NCBI GenBank assembly: GCA_028826165.1
Contig: JAPDFW010000011.1
Span: 561,001-625,000 of the forward strand
DNA from: Anaeramoeba ignava
Taxonomy: Eukaryota > Metamonada > Anaeramoebidae
Direction of reading: 5' to 3'
DNA length: 64,000 bases
This document shows, one piece after another, positions 50,722 to 61,369 of this stretch (position 1 is its first letter; each line of letters begins with the position of its first letter). The notes under the pieces were generated by a model. That model was given only the letters and a program-made list of their open reading frames with translations. It did no database searches and was not told the origin of the DNA. A program made the translations under genes and the position numbers.

Positions 50722-52461
50722 ATGAATCAAATTAATTTTGAAGTACAAAATAATCTTTTAATAAACTCACTTAGACATAATAAAACATATAATGATTTAG
50801 TAGAAATGATAGCAAAACAATCAGCAATTTTAATGGTTCCAAACAGTAAAGCATTAGAAACAATGATTTTCACAAGAGATTTTATTGAATCACATATTTT
50901 ATTAGTAAATCCTTTAGATCACACACTTTTTGTGACAGCAAATGGAATTACAGGAAGATTTACAAAGAAAAATCAAACAACCTATTTAGAAATACTTGCA
51001 AAACCACCTTCAAAACAGGAAAAAAAATTATTCCGTTCGGTTCAAAAGAAAAAATTCAATCCGTTTTTTTTGGATAAAGAAAGATTCCAAAAAAATCCTA
51101 TTCCTGAAATTAAAAATCCTTCTGTGATTGACAAAAACAAAATATATCTTTCAGAAAAACTCCCACAATGCATGTTGGCGATATTATCCCATCCCATTGA
51201 GTATCCAGGATGCTCATGGAAAAATACAGAATCTGAGAAACAAAACAATTTGAATTTCCCAGTCGAGGTTGGGGATAGTGATTCAAAAAACAAAAAAATC
51301 AGACACAGAAAAAGTCATGGAAGAAAAAGAGAAAAATCAACAAACCAAAAAACAGCAATTGGAAATGCGCATCAAATGGAGGTTTTTTTAAGCCAGTTTC
51401 CAGAATCGGATCTTTCTCGCGATGTTTCACTTTCTATAAATATTTTTTATGAAAAAAATTTAACTTCAGGTCAAGCTGGAAAGATGATGAACAATATACT
51501 TGGGAGTTTAGCGGAGAGATATCTCGACAAGAGGATATTCGCGACAAAAAACAACGAGGCTGAGGATATTTGGCAGTCAGAAATCGGCGAATATTATGAA
51601 CTCAAACAACAACAAGTGGAGTTTGTTTATGAAATTTTAGAAGAATATTTTACAGCCCATCTCTATGACTACCTGTATATTCTCAACCACAAGCATGTGG
51701 AGATGAATGATATGTTGCACACTCGATGCTTGGTTCTTTCCTTTGTCTCAGAAAAACACCTCAAAATTTTTTCGAAAATTTCCGATTTTTCAAAAATAAT
51801 CCAAATGTCAGAAAAAATACAAAATATGGATAATCACCAAACACCAAAGGGCAAGTTATCTTGTGTGTGCGAGTGCTGTTCGCTTGCATTACAAATACTG
51901 GGTGGTATCGAAAACCCACCAGAAACAAACGATGTTGATCAATTGCTGGCTTATTCCATTTTGAAGGCTTCTCCGCCTCATCTTTACTCGAATATCAAGT
52001 TCATCTCGCATTATCGAAACCCCAAGATTCTTTCGTTCACAGAAGAGGGTGCTTCTTTCCGTATGTTCTTGTCGGGGTTCCATTTCTTCCAAAACTTAAA
52101 AAGTGAGGATTTAGAAATTGATAAGCAAGAATACTTTGAAAAACTTCAAAAAAAAGAAAAAGAAATTGAGACACAAAAACAAAAGGAAATTGAAGACAGA
52201 AAAAGAAAAAAGATGGAGAAAAAGGCTAATGAGATTAAAAGGATATTATCTCAAGAAGATCCTATTGATCCAAGTGAAAGACACAAACGAAGAGAGCTTC
52301 AAGAAAATTTGTTTCCTTTTATGAATGTAAAATCAACTAAACAATTTTCAATCAAAGAAATGAAAATGTTGTTTAAAGAATATCAAAAAATGTTCTTCCA
52401 ATTCACTCAATTAAGAGATACTTTCCAAAACAAAAAGGAAATTAAAGAAAATCTTGATTAG
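50722..52461 (+). CDS. VPS9-domain protein, probable Rab5-type GEF
   Basis: Intronless, 579 residues, ends in TAG. The VPS9 domain is near residues 280-470: TPKGKLSCVCECCSLALQIL, then NDVDQLLAYSILKASPPHLYSNIKFISHYRN, the family's ADDLLPVLIYVLIKANPP(N/H)LYSNI signature with the conserved aspartate (VDQLL), and a last helix GASFRMFLSGFHFFQNL. The N-terminus (AKQSAILMVPNSKAL..DFIESHILLV, residues 30-75) resembles the start of ANKRD27/VARP (AQIHGIVLVPCKGSL..QFESYILIPV) but no ankyrin repeats follow. The C-terminus is a long charged coiled coil (EKEIETQKQKEIEDRKRK). VPS9 proteins activate Rab5-group GTPases on early endosomes. The domain is clear; the VARP relation is tentative. Confidence 0.82.
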   Translation: MNQINFEVQNNLLINSLRHNKTYNDLVEMIAKQSAILMVPNSKALETMIFTRDFIESHILLVNPLDHTLFVTANGITGRFTKKNQTTYLEILAKPPSKQEKKLFRSVQKKKFNPFFLDKERFQKNPIPEIKNPSVIDKNKIYLSEKLPQCMLAILSHPIEYPGCSWKNTESEKQNNLNFPVEVGDSDSKNKKIRHRKSHGRKREKSTNQKTAIGNAHQMEVFLSQFPESDLSRDVSLSINIFYEKNLTSGQAGKMMNNILGSLAERYLDKRIFATKNNEAEDIWQSEIGEYYELKQQQVEFVYEILEEYFTAHLYDYLYILNHKHVEMNDMLHTRCLVLSFVSEKHLKIFSKISDFSKIIQMSEKIQNMDNHQTPKGKLSCVCECCSLALQILGGIENPPETNDVDQLLAYSILKASPPHLYSNIKFISHYRNPKILSFTEEGASFRMFLSGFHFFQNLKSEDLEIDKQEYFEKLQKKEKEIETQKQKEIEDRKRKKMEKKANEIKRILSQEDPIDPSERHKRRELQENLFPFMNVKSTKQFSIKEMKMLFKEYQKMFFQFTQLRDTFQNKKEIKENLD

Positions 52462-52705
52462 TTTTTTATTATTATTTATTTAAATATTAAATTTTTATTT
52501 GCCATTTATTTTTATTTGATCAAATTAAACATTATTTTAATTTATTTTATTTTAATTTATTAATGATGAATTGGATTTTTTTTTTATTAATGATGAATTG
52601 GATTTTTTTTATTGATGGGGTTTAAAAAAATTCCTTTTTTCTTTTTAAATTAAAATTCATTTCTCTTTCAATTCTTTTCTTTTTTAAAAAATTAAAATTC
52701 AAACA

Positions 52706-53974
52706 ATGAATAATTTAAATAAGAATATTTTACAAATCAAATATTTTTTGGTTTTTTTATTTTTGTTTAAAATTTGTTATTCAACTAAAATTGGAATATT
52801 AAGTGATACTCATTGGGATTATTGGTATCAAAATGGAGCAGATGCAGATAAAATGTGTAGAAGTGGAAAAGGAAAAGCTGGTGAATTTGGTTATTCTAAA
52901 TGTGATACTCCTTTAATAATGCTTCAATCAATCGAAACATTTCTTTATTATGAAGATATTGATGTATTTTTCTATCTTGGAGATGCTTTACCTCATAAAT
53001 TCCCTGATACAAATCAAACAGCTCTTCAACTTGTTAAATATTTTTATTCTTCATTAATAAATTTAACTAATGAAAAAGGAATTCCTTTTTTTTGGACTTT
53101 GGGAAATACGGATTATGAACCAGATGGACAAATGCCTGCTCAAAAAAATTCATTTTATTATTTATTTGCTGATTTATTTCAAAATAAATTCTCAAAAGAT
53201 TCATTATTATCAATTCAAAAAGGAGGATATTATACTGAGAAATTTGGAAGCAATCAAAGAATTATTTCAATTAATTCAGTTATGCTTATGGAAGAAGATC
53301 AAGCAATTAATTTAACAAATCAAAATCCAGCTGATATGTTAACTTGGTTAGATCAAATTTTATCAGAAGCAGAAATTAATAATGAAAAAGTATGGATTTT
53401 AACACATGTTCCTTTAGGTGCAAAATTCCAAAGCAAGCATTTTACTTATAGAGATGATTTTAATGAATTACTTGTGAAAATTTATCAAAAATATTATAAA
53501 AATATTATTGCAGTTATTTCGGGTCATTTACATATTGATAGTTTTAGATTAATTTATGATACAACACATACTCAACCTCTTGTTGTTAATTTTATTTGTC
53601 CTGCTTCTACTTACTATGTTATGAAAAGTTATCCAAGTTATCGAGTTTTGAATTATAATGATTCAAATGAAGAAATATCAAATTGGATTCAATTTGTTAG
53701 TGATACAGAACAAGATAATTCACAAGGATTTGTTAATTTTTATAATTATTATGATACTAAAACATCATATGGAATCAATTTATTAACACCAAAAACAATT
53801 CATACTTTACTTAATGAAATGAAAGAAAATCAAGATTATTTTCAATCTTATTGGAATAATGTTCATGAAGGAATAAATTATGATTGTGATTCTTCTTGTG
53901 AAAGTTTAGAGTTATGTGCTTTGGAATATTGTTTATATCAAGAATTTGAAATTTGTAGGAATTCAACATTTTAA
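52706..53974 (+). CDS. Acid-sphingomyelinase-like phosphodiesterase (SMPDL3 type), secreted or lysosomal
   Basis: Intronless, 422 residues. A hydrophobic signal peptide is seen at residues 10-25 (IKYFLVFLFLFKICYS). The calcineurin-like metal motifs occur in order: ILSDTHWD (D34, H36), YLGD, GNTD (133-136), ILTHVPLG and ISGHLHID. Around them CDTPLIMLQSIETF, GGYYTEKFGSNQRIISINS and DPAxxLxWL-like NPADMLTWLDQIL match SMPDL3A (CDSPYQLILSAFDF, GGFYSQK..LRIISLN, DPANQFEWL). The C-terminal cysteine cluster (CDSSCESLELCALEYCLYQEFEIC) also fits. The usual GNHD is GNTD here, so the histidine that normally sits beside the phosphate is missing. Such enzymes cleave phosphodiesters of lipids or nucleotides in lysosomes or outside the cell. 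Confidence 0.9.
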   Translation: MNNLNKNILQIKYFLVFLFLFKICYSTKIGILSDTHWDYWYQNGADADKMCRSGKGKAGEFGYSKCDTPLIMLQSIETFLYYEDIDVFFYLGDALPHKFPDTNQTALQLVKYFYSSLINLTNEKGIPFFWTLGNTDYEPDGQMPAQKNSFYYLFADLFQNKFSKDSLLSIQKGGYYTEKFGSNQRIISINSVMLMEEDQAINLTNQNPADMLTWLDQILSEAEINNEKVWILTHVPLGAKFQSKHFTYRDDFNELLVKIYQKYYKNIIAVISGHLHIDSFRLIYDTTHTQPLVVNFICPASTYYVMKSYPSYRVLNYNDSNEEISNWIQFVSDTEQDNSQGFVNFYNYYDTKTSYGINLLTPKTIHTLLNEMKENQDYFQSYWNNVHEGINYDCDSSCESLELCALEYCLYQEFEICRNSTF

Positions 53975-54306
53975 TTTAATTCAAAAATTTTAATTCAAAA
54001 ATTTAATTCAAAAAATTTAATTCAAAAAATTTAATTCAAAAAAAAAAAGATTAAACCTAAAAGAAACATTTTTTTTTCGTTCCACTTTTTTTTCACTTTT
54101 AAATTTGTTTATTTATTTATTAGTTATTAATTATTTATTTTAATTTCTTTAAATTAAGAAAATTAAAATTGAAGTTTCGAATTAAAAATTAAAAATAAAA
54201 AAAATAAAAATAATAAGATTTCATTTTTTTTTTTTACAATTTTTCAATAAAATTAAAATTAAAATTAAAATTAAAATTAAAATTAAAATTAAAATTAAAA
54301 TTAAAA
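53975..54306. other. Intergenic region with a single GTTCCACTTTT motif
   Basis: Short (AATTCAAAAAATTT)n stretch, then TTTCGTTCCACTTTTTTTTC at about 54074-54093. This shares the core of the 28-copy minisatellite upstream of the PP6R gene. After that come AATTAAAATTAA repeats up to the RhoGAP start. No gene is seen. Confidence 0.6.
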
Positions 54307-56538
54307 ATGAATCCACCAAAACCAATAAGAAATTTACCACCTAAACCATTTACAAAAAATTTACCACCAAAACCGAAAACACTGCCACCAAAACCTGCTC
54401 TAAATCGAGGTAGGGGAATAAGTCCACCACCCAAACCAACTAATCCTCCTCCAAATAAACAAAATTTACAACAAGAAAATTTTCAGTTAAAAAAACCACC
54501 AACACCTCCCAAACCTCCAACATCACCACAATCGCCCTCAATACAGAAATATCAGTCACTGCCTTCATATAACATACCACCTGTTCGTAATGATCTCAAA
54601 TCACCGCGACAAGGAGCATTTCCTACAAACAAAACAGCATTTTTAGCACAAAAAGCAAATTTAGAAACAAAAGAAAATTTTGAAAAAAAAGAAAAATTTC
54701 AAACTGGAAATTTTTTGGCAAATAAACCAAAACAAAAAACACCATCTCCTCAACAAATCAACTTGCAAGAAGAAAATGGGAATATTAAGGAAGAAGATAT
54801 CAAAAAGGGGGATATTTTTAATGGAGAATTACAAGGGGAAGAAAAATCAAAACTAACAAGAAGAAAATTACCAAAAACACATTATGAAAAAAATGAGGAT
54901 TCACGACAACAACCCATACCTCCGCCCAGACCAACGCCGAAGAAAAGAGGGTTACCTCAGGTTCCTAATAGCGTGACAAATCAAAAAACGGAAGGGACAA
55001 ACTACACAAAAAAACTGCCACCAACCCCATTAGAAAGACCACTTCCGAATATTCCAACAAAAAACAAACAAGAGACACAGAGTCCAAACATAACGAGCAC
55101 AGTTTCTTTACCTGCAGGACCAAGAAAAAACATCCGCAGACAACTTCCACAAACTCCTAATTCAAAAACTCATTTGCCAGATCAAAGTTCTCAATTCCGG
55201 CAACCGCCAAATAATCCAAATATTTCAAATATAATCTCAACAAATCAAGACGATAATACAGACGAAAATGAGAGCGAGGATGATTTTCTTAATTCAATTC
55301 TTCTCCACGAATTCGCTTTTTCATCAAGACTTTTTGATGTTATTAAAAATAACAAAACAAAACATGATTCAATAAAAGATATTGGCGAGAAGGAAATTGC
55401 CGAAATGATGCAATCAATCCCAAGTTCTGAGTATGGAAACATCGAGAAAAATCCAGATCCAAAAAATCATCACAATGCTTTTGAAAATGTTGAAAATTTT
55501 GAAAATGTTGATTTAGGAATAGAAATTAAAAAGAAATGGTTTGGCAAAAAAAAGCATCGACAATCGCAGATGATACCACAACAACAAGAAATCACACCAA
55601 CACCGCAAATATCACAAGCTGTTCCTGAACCAACAGAGAAAAAACAGGGGCGATGGGCAAGATTTAAAAAGAAAACAACAAAACTGAAGGGGTTTTTAAC
55701 AAAGAAAAAAAACAAGGATAAAAAGTCTCAAATTGAAGATCCACTTCCTTCTCATTTGCAGACAAAAAACATCTCAACATCTCCGCAAACCAACAACAGC
55801 AACATTTCAAAAACAAAAACCAAAACCAAATCTAAATCTAAAACGCTTTCTCCAAACGATGCGATGTCGCCATCAAGTATAAAAAAGCAAATGGAAATGC
55901 AATCAAAAATTTTATTGGAACCAAGAAAAAAAATAATTAATGATAACGGCATTGCTTGCTTTGGAATACCCATTGAAACTCTATCTGAAAGAGAGCAAAG
56001 AGATTGCGCAAAGATTCCTGATTTTTTGACTCAAATTTTTGATTATATTGAAGAAAAAGCCAAATACACGACAGGAATATATCGTGTTTCTGGAATGCAT
56101 GATTCAATTGCTCAATATCAAAAAACAATTGATCAAGGAAAGCCCATTACTTTTTCTGATTTCGAACAACATGAAGCTTCGGGATTGCTCAAGTTATACT
56201 TCAGAATGCTTCCTGAGCCATTATTTTCAAATGAATTGAATCAAATTTTTTCAGAGAAATTTTCAGATGATATTTTTAGTGATGATCCTAATGTTGATAA
56301 ATATGATATTTTGAATCAAATCACTTCTTCAATGAAAAAATTATCACTTCCTAATCGTCTTTTGATTAATAAATTGCTTTCTCATTTGTTTGAGATTAGT
56401 TCTTATTCTCATTATAATAGTATGACTCCTTATAATTTGGCTATTTGTTTTTCGCCAACAACTCAAATTCCTATGCCTTTACTTACTTTTTTGATTAAGA
56501 ATTGGAATGACAATCGCTTAGATTGTAATGAAAACTAA
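54307..56538 (+). CDS. RhoGAP protein with long proline-rich SH3-ligand N-terminus
   Basis: Intronless, 743 residues. The first 90 residues are PPKP repeats (NLPPKPFTKNLPPKPKTLPPKP) and more PxxP-K/R motifs follow (PPRPTPKKR, LPPTPLERPLP, RRQLPQTP), typical class I/II SH3 ligands. A basic linker (residues about 430-500) is next. The RhoGAP domain is at about 550-735: FGIPIETL, GIYRVSGMHDSIAQYQ with the arginine finger R593, LLKLYFRMLPEPLF, LPNRLLINKLLSHLF and MTPYNLAICFSPTTQIP. It would switch off Rho/Rac/Cdc42 GTPases and be brought to SH3 adaptors through its N-terminus. The domain is complete with its catalytic arginine. Specificity is unknown. Confidence 0.92.
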   Translation: MNPPKPIRNLPPKPFTKNLPPKPKTLPPKPALNRGRGISPPPKPTNPPPNKQNLQQENFQLKKPPTPPKPPTSPQSPSIQKYQSLPSYNIPPVRNDLKSPRQGAFPTNKTAFLAQKANLETKENFEKKEKFQTGNFLANKPKQKTPSPQQINLQEENGNIKEEDIKKGDIFNGELQGEEKSKLTRRKLPKTHYEKNEDSRQQPIPPPRPTPKKRGLPQVPNSVTNQKTEGTNYTKKLPPTPLERPLPNIPTKNKQETQSPNITSTVSLPAGPRKNIRRQLPQTPNSKTHLPDQSSQFRQPPNNPNISNIISTNQDDNTDENESEDDFLNSILLHEFAFSSRLFDVIKNNKTKHDSIKDIGEKEIAEMMQSIPSSEYGNIEKNPDPKNHHNAFENVENFENVDLGIEIKKKWFGKKKHRQSQMIPQQQEITPTPQISQAVPEPTEKKQGRWARFKKKTTKLKGFLTKKKNKDKKSQIEDPLPSHLQTKNISTSPQTNNSNISKTKTKTKSKSKTLSPNDAMSPSSIKKQMEMQSKILLEPRKKIINDNGIACFGIPIETLSEREQRDCAKIPDFLTQIFDYIEEKAKYTTGIYRVSGMHDSIAQYQKTIDQGKPITFSDFEQHEASGLLKLYFRMLPEPLFSNELNQIFSEKFSDDIFSDDPNVDKYDILNQITSSMKKLSLPNRLLINKLLSHLFEISSYSHYNSMTPYNLAICFSPTTQIPMPLLTFLIKNWNDNRLDCNEN

Positions 56539-56710
56539 TCTTAATCTAATCTAATCATTTTTCTTTTCTTTTCTTTTCTTTTCTTTTCTTTTCTTTTCTT
56601 TTCTTTTTGAATATGAAATTTATTAAATTTTTCAAACATTTTTAAAACATTTTTTAAAACATTTTTTAATGAATTTTAATTTTGATTTTAATCTTTCAAA
56701 TAAAAATCAA

Positions 56711-57517
56711 TCAAACATTTGAACAAATATTTAAACAAGAAGAAACAACAGTTCTACCAAAAGGAATATAAGATAAAGAGTACCAAAATAAAGAAAAAAT
56801 TTGCATTATAAGTAAAGGTATAACAATTATTGTTTTTTGAGATTTTGTTGCAACATAAAAAGTAAGAAAAGTCAAAAATAAATATAAAATTGAAGCAAGT
56901 CTTCTTGATTCTTCAAACATTGAACTAAATTGTTTTTTAAATCCAACTAAAAATCCTATACTTCCTATAATTATTAAATTCCCAAGTGTATACATTAATG
57001 CAAATTTTCGAGGACTAAAAGCAACTGGTGTTAATCTTATAAATGAGATTGCAATTGAAACAATTCCCAAAATAAACAATAAGACAAAACCTTTCAATCT
57101 CTTTTTATAAATTTTAATTTCAAAATGAATTTTATAAATGAATTTTAATTTCAAAATGAATTTTAATTTCAAAATGAATTTTAATTTTAATTTTAATTTT
57201 ATAAATGAATTTTAATTTTATAAATGAATTTTATAAATGAATTTTAATTTTATAAATGAATTTTATAAATGAATTTTAATTTTATAAATGAATTTTAATT
57301 TTATAAATGAATTTTATAAATGAATTATAATTTTAAAATAAATTTTGATTTGAATTTCAAAATGAATTTTAATTTCAATTTCAAAATGAATTTTAATTTC
57401 AAAATGAATTTAAATTTTATAAATGAATTATAATTTTACATCAGTTGTGCCAAGTGAATTATTTTCACTAGAAACTCCTTCTTTAATTGCATTAAATTTA
57501 TCTTTTATACTTTGCAT
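56711..57517 (-). CDS. SFT2: SFT2-family Golgi/endosome vesicle transport protein
   Basis: Two exons (57517-57440 and 57100-56711) join in phase to 155 residues, the usual SFT2D size. The match is continuous: RLKGFVLLFILGIVSI (RVKGFILCFVLGIFFS), FALMYTLGNLIIIGSIGFLVGFKKQFSSMFEESRRLASILY ([34 protein letters not shown]) and [20 protein letters not shown] ([20 protein letters not shown]). Four TM segments. In yeast SFT2 helps fusion of endosome-derived vesicles with the Golgi. The short cytosolic N-terminus is encoded by exon 1. Confidence 0.93.
57101..57439 (-). repeat. SFT2 intron, (AAATGAATTTTATA)n array
   Basis: Intron GAT|GTAAAATTA ... TATAAAAAG|AGATTG, filled with AATGAATTTTAATTTTATAA and TTTCAAAATGAATTT units. 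The sense strand has no AG or GT inside the units. Confidence 0.85.
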
Positions 57518-57642
57518 TTAAATTTTTTAAAAATAAAAATGAAAAAAAAAATGAAAAAGTTTTTTTTTTAAAAATTTTTTAATTGAATTTTTTGGTTCTT
57601 TTTTTGATTTAAAAAAAAAAATTTTTATATAAATTTTCTTTT

Positions 57643-59392
57643 TCAAAAAGCAGAACGAGAAGATCGATTCGCAGCAAAACGAATAGCATTTGAGATAATT
57701 CTTGAACCATCAGTTTGGCTAAGCCAACCACCAATTAGATTTTTATCAGAAATAGGGAAAAAATTAAGAACAACAATTTCACCAGAATGTTCTTTTGGTT
57801 TTCGATGAATTATTAACGGAATTTCATTATCCCAGAAAGCAACAACCTCGCCATCATAAATATTCTGAGAATTCACACACAAACTTAATGTTCCACCATT
57901 GAAAGAATCGACACCTTCCATCAAAATATGATTTGGATCGAATTTTCCCATTTTTAAATTGCTTTTTTGATCCAAAATTGTTGATTTTTGAAATGGTATG
58001 AAATCATTGATAATTTCACCAACAAAATTGTCTTTTTCATGTCTTGTTGCAAGTAAATAAGGTGCACAAACAACTAATCCTCCTCCAAAACTACAGAATT
58101 GAAATAATACTTCACTAACTGCTGTGTTATCTTTCCAATTTGAATCTGAAAAAACAAATATAACATCATATTGTAAAAGAATTTCAATTTCTGGTGTAGA
58201 ATCTTTTCCATCTAATGTTTCGATTGTTAATATTCCACCTTCTTTGATTGAGTTAGTGATGTTTTGGAAGTAATCTGAGCGATCATCTGAAGAAAAGATA
58301 AGAACACTTATCTATTTTATATTAATTTTATAAATGAATTTTAATTTTATAAATGAATTTTAATTTTAATTTTAATTTTAATTTTAATTTTAATTTTAAT
58401 TTTAATTTTAATTTTATAAATGAATTTTATAAATGAATTTTAATTTTAATTTTAATTTTAATTTTAATTTTAATTTTAATTTTAATTTTAATTTTATAAA
58501 TGAATTTTAATTTTAATTTTAATTTTAATTTTAATTTTAATTTTAATTTTAATTTTAAATTTAATTTTAAAACAACCTCATCTAATCTTATTGGTGGCTT
58601 TCCTCTTCTTCCTTCATTCCTTGTTTCTTTTTCATTCGCTTTTTCTTGTAAAAGCATTATCATTTCTTGTGTATTAAAAAATTCAAAATCAAAAACTTCT
58701 TGAATTTCCTTTTTATTCATAATATCAACTTTAATATAAGGTAACAAATCAAGAATCTCTTCATAAAGAGAATTTCCAGTTGATTTGATTTGATTTCTTC
58801 CCCATTCAACAATTTGTTGAAACAATTCAAATTCTCTAATTGTGATTGAATTAGACATTAGAATTTCCTTAATAGTTTCTCTTGAAAAATTAACTAAAGC
58901 TTGAGAATCAGTAAGCAAATCAATAGAATTTTCACTGATAAAATCTGTTGTTTTTTTGACTAATTGATCAGTGGAAAAATACTTTCCAAACTCCAAAATT
59001 TGAAAACAATTATCTTGATTTATATTTTTCATCAAAACTTCAACACAAATATCAACTAATCCTAAAATGATATATTTATCAGCAGCTCTTAAAACATCAA
59101 AAACTGAATCACTATCAATATTGATTTCTCGAGTATAAACATATTCCATAACCTTAATAAAGGTTTCTGCTTGAAAATCAGGAACAACAACTTCTGCTAT
59201 TCTTTTTTGTGAAACCTCTTTCCATTTTAATCCATAAAACATTGTTTGCCACATTTCACTTGATGATGCTAACACTAGTTTGTGTGCATATACTATTTTT
59301 TTCTCTTCTCCACATATAAATTTCACATCTGCATATTTTTTATTGTTGATTAACTTTCTAAAAATATCTTCAATTTTTGGTAATTTTTCCAT
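57643..59392 (-). CDS. BTB-BACK protein fused to a GATase/ThuA-like alpha-beta domain
   Basis: Two exons (59392-58577 and 58311-57643) join in phase to 494 residues. BTB at residues about 15-120: NKKYADVKFICGEEKKIVYAHKLVLASSSEMWQTMFYG, then VVPDFQAETFIKVMEYVYT. BACK at about 125-240: CVEVLMKNINQDNCFQILEFGKYFST..LVNFSRETIKEIL. Exon 2 codes a separate alpha/beta fold: ISVLIFSSDD, YDVIFVFSDSNW, FCSFGGGLVVCAPY, HILMEGVDSFNGGT, GEIVVLNFFPIS and DGSRIISNAIRFAAN. This order (buried beta strand, GGG turn, glycine-rich HPxxxG-like segment, terminal helix) recalls class I glutamine-amidotransferase/ThuA-like folds, but no catalytic Cys-His-Glu set is obvious. BTB-BACK proteins usually bridge Cullin-3 to substrates. 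BTB and BACK are secure; the third domain is an inference. Confidence 0.82.
58312..58576 (-). repeat. BTB gene intron, (AATTTT)n array
   Basis: Intron GAG|GTTGTTTTA ... AAAATAG|ATAAGT, made of TTTTAATTTTAA plus TTTATAAATGAATTTT blocks. It separates the BTB-BACK part from the third domain. The KLKLKLK and KIKIKIK run after it in the genomic ORF is not coding. Confidence 0.85.
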
Positions 59393-59469
59393 TTTGTTAT
59401 TTTGTATTTAAGATTTTACAAAAAAAAAATGAAAAAAAAAATGAATTTTAAAAAAATATCAAAAAGAAA

Positions 59470-60215
59470 GAACTTTTTAAAAATAATTTAAAATTTTAAA
59501 TATTTGATTAAAAAATAATTCAAAAATTGATTTAATAATTGATTCAGAAATAATTCAAAAAATAATTCAAAAATTGATTCAAAAATAATTCAGAAATAAT
59601 TCAGAAATTGATTTAATAATTGAAATTCAGAAATTGATTCAGAAATGGATTCAGAAATGGATTTAATAATTGATTTAATAATTGATTTAATAATTGATTC
59701 AGAAATTGATTTAATAACTGATTCAAAAATAATTCAAAAATAATTCAAAAATAATTCAAAAATAATTCAAAAATAATTCAGAAATTGATTTAGAAATAAT
59801 TCAAAAATTGATTTAATAATTGATTCAGAAATTGATTTAGAAATTGATTAAAAAATAATTCAGAAATTGATTTAGAAATTGATTAAAAAATAATTCAAAA
59901 ATAATTCAAAAAATAATTAAAAAATAATTGATTCAGAAATAGATTCAGAAATTGATTTAATAATTGATTCAGAAATTGATTTAATAAATAATTCAAAAAT
60001 TGATTTGAAAATTGATTCAGAAATTGATTCAGAAATTGATTTAAAAATAATTCAGAAATTGATTTAATAATTGAAATTCAAAAATAATTCAGAAATGGAT
60101 TCAGAAATTGATTCAATAATTGATTCAAAAATTGATTCAGAAATTGATTTAATAATTGATTCAGAAATGGATTCAGAAATGGATTTAATAATTGAAATTC
60201 AGAAATGAATTTGGA
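59470..60215. repeat. Intergenic array of GATTCAGAAATTGATTTAAT units
   Basis: Between the BTB start and the kelch stop. Units GATTCAGAAATT, GATTTAATAATT and AATTCAAAAATA alternate without fixed order. Unlike most intron arrays here, they contain AG. No gene is seen in it. Confidence 0.85.
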
Positions 60216-60266
60216 AAATAAAAAGAAAATTGAAAAATAAAAAGAAGAAAGAAGAAATAGAAAAAT

Positions 60267-61350
60267 TCAAATATCAGCGAATATATCCAATTCAAGAAAA
60301 TTCATCAATTCACTTTGAATATCCTTAACCAAATCCAATTTCCAAACATCATTCAAATGTTTAAAAGAATGTTCACGTTCCATAAATTCACCACCAAAAA
60401 TAATAATTGAATTATTTAAAATAGTTGCATTATGACAACTTCTTCTTGGGATTTTGAAGTAAATTTTTTTCTTTTTCCATTTATTTTCAATCAAATCAAA
60501 CTCAAAGGTTTCATCAAAATCTTCTCTTTTTGAAGATAATCTATATTGCCCGCCGACAATTATCATTCTAGATTTGTAAAGAAGAGCAGTTGGAGAACTA
60601 CAAGGTGGAGGGATAAGAAAATCTGAAGGTAAGATAATTTTCCTCCAATGACAGAAATCCAAAGAATAAGAATAAAGATCATTGAGAGCATCTTCATTTA
60701 AATCAACTCCACCAAAGATGTATATTTGATTTTCAAACAAAACTCCAACATGCGATGATCTTTCTGCTGGCACTTCTCCAAATCCTTTCACTTCTCGCCA
60801 TTTTTTCTCATTTAATGTGTAATACCACATGTCGTTTGTTCGAACTCCATCATGGTTTAATCTTCCTCCAAATATTATCATCTCATCATTGTGGAAAAAT
60901 GCTACATGTGAATGTCTTCCTTTTGGTTCTTGTGGTAGTGATTTCCAATTGTATGTTTTTAAATCAAGTTCAAAAAAATCATCTAAAAAATCAAATATAA
61001 ATTAAATTATAAAATTATTTATAAAATTATTTATAAAAAATACCTAAATAAGAATTCAAATTATAACCACCAAAAACATAAATCTTTCCTTTATTAAACA
61101 AAGTAGTCATTCCATAACGAGGACAAGGAACTTTTCCAGTAGTTTCTAATCTTTTCCAAGAACGAGATTCAATATTTAAAATATGAATATCACTATTACA
61201 ACGGTAGCCACTCCATCCATACATAACTAAAATTTCACTATCACTAATCCCAACAAATCCTGATTTACAAGAATTATCAGGTTGATCAGTTGGATCCATT
61301 TCAACTTTATGCCAATTCCAAATATCAATATCTAATGATTTTTTATCCAT
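60267..61350 (-). CDS. Kelch-repeat beta-propeller protein
   Basis: Two exons (61350-61044 and 60982-60267) join in phase to 340 residues. Kelch blades show as ILVMYGWSGYRCNSDIHIL, KIYVFGGYNLNSYLDDFFEL (across the splice), MIIFGGRLNHDGVRTNDMWYY, QIYIFGGVDLNEDALNDLYSY, MIIVGGQYRLSS and SIIIFGGEFMEREHSFKHLNDVW, with the PRYGMT, RHSHVA, RSSHVG, SSPTAL and RRSCHNA lead-ins. This gives about six blades, enough for a closed propeller, and no other domain. Such proteins serve as interaction platforms, often on actin or in ubiquitin ligases; the partner is unknown. It begins at MDKKSLDIDIWNWHKVE. Confidence 0.92.
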
Positions 61351-61369
61351 TTAAAATTTAGAAAAAAAA

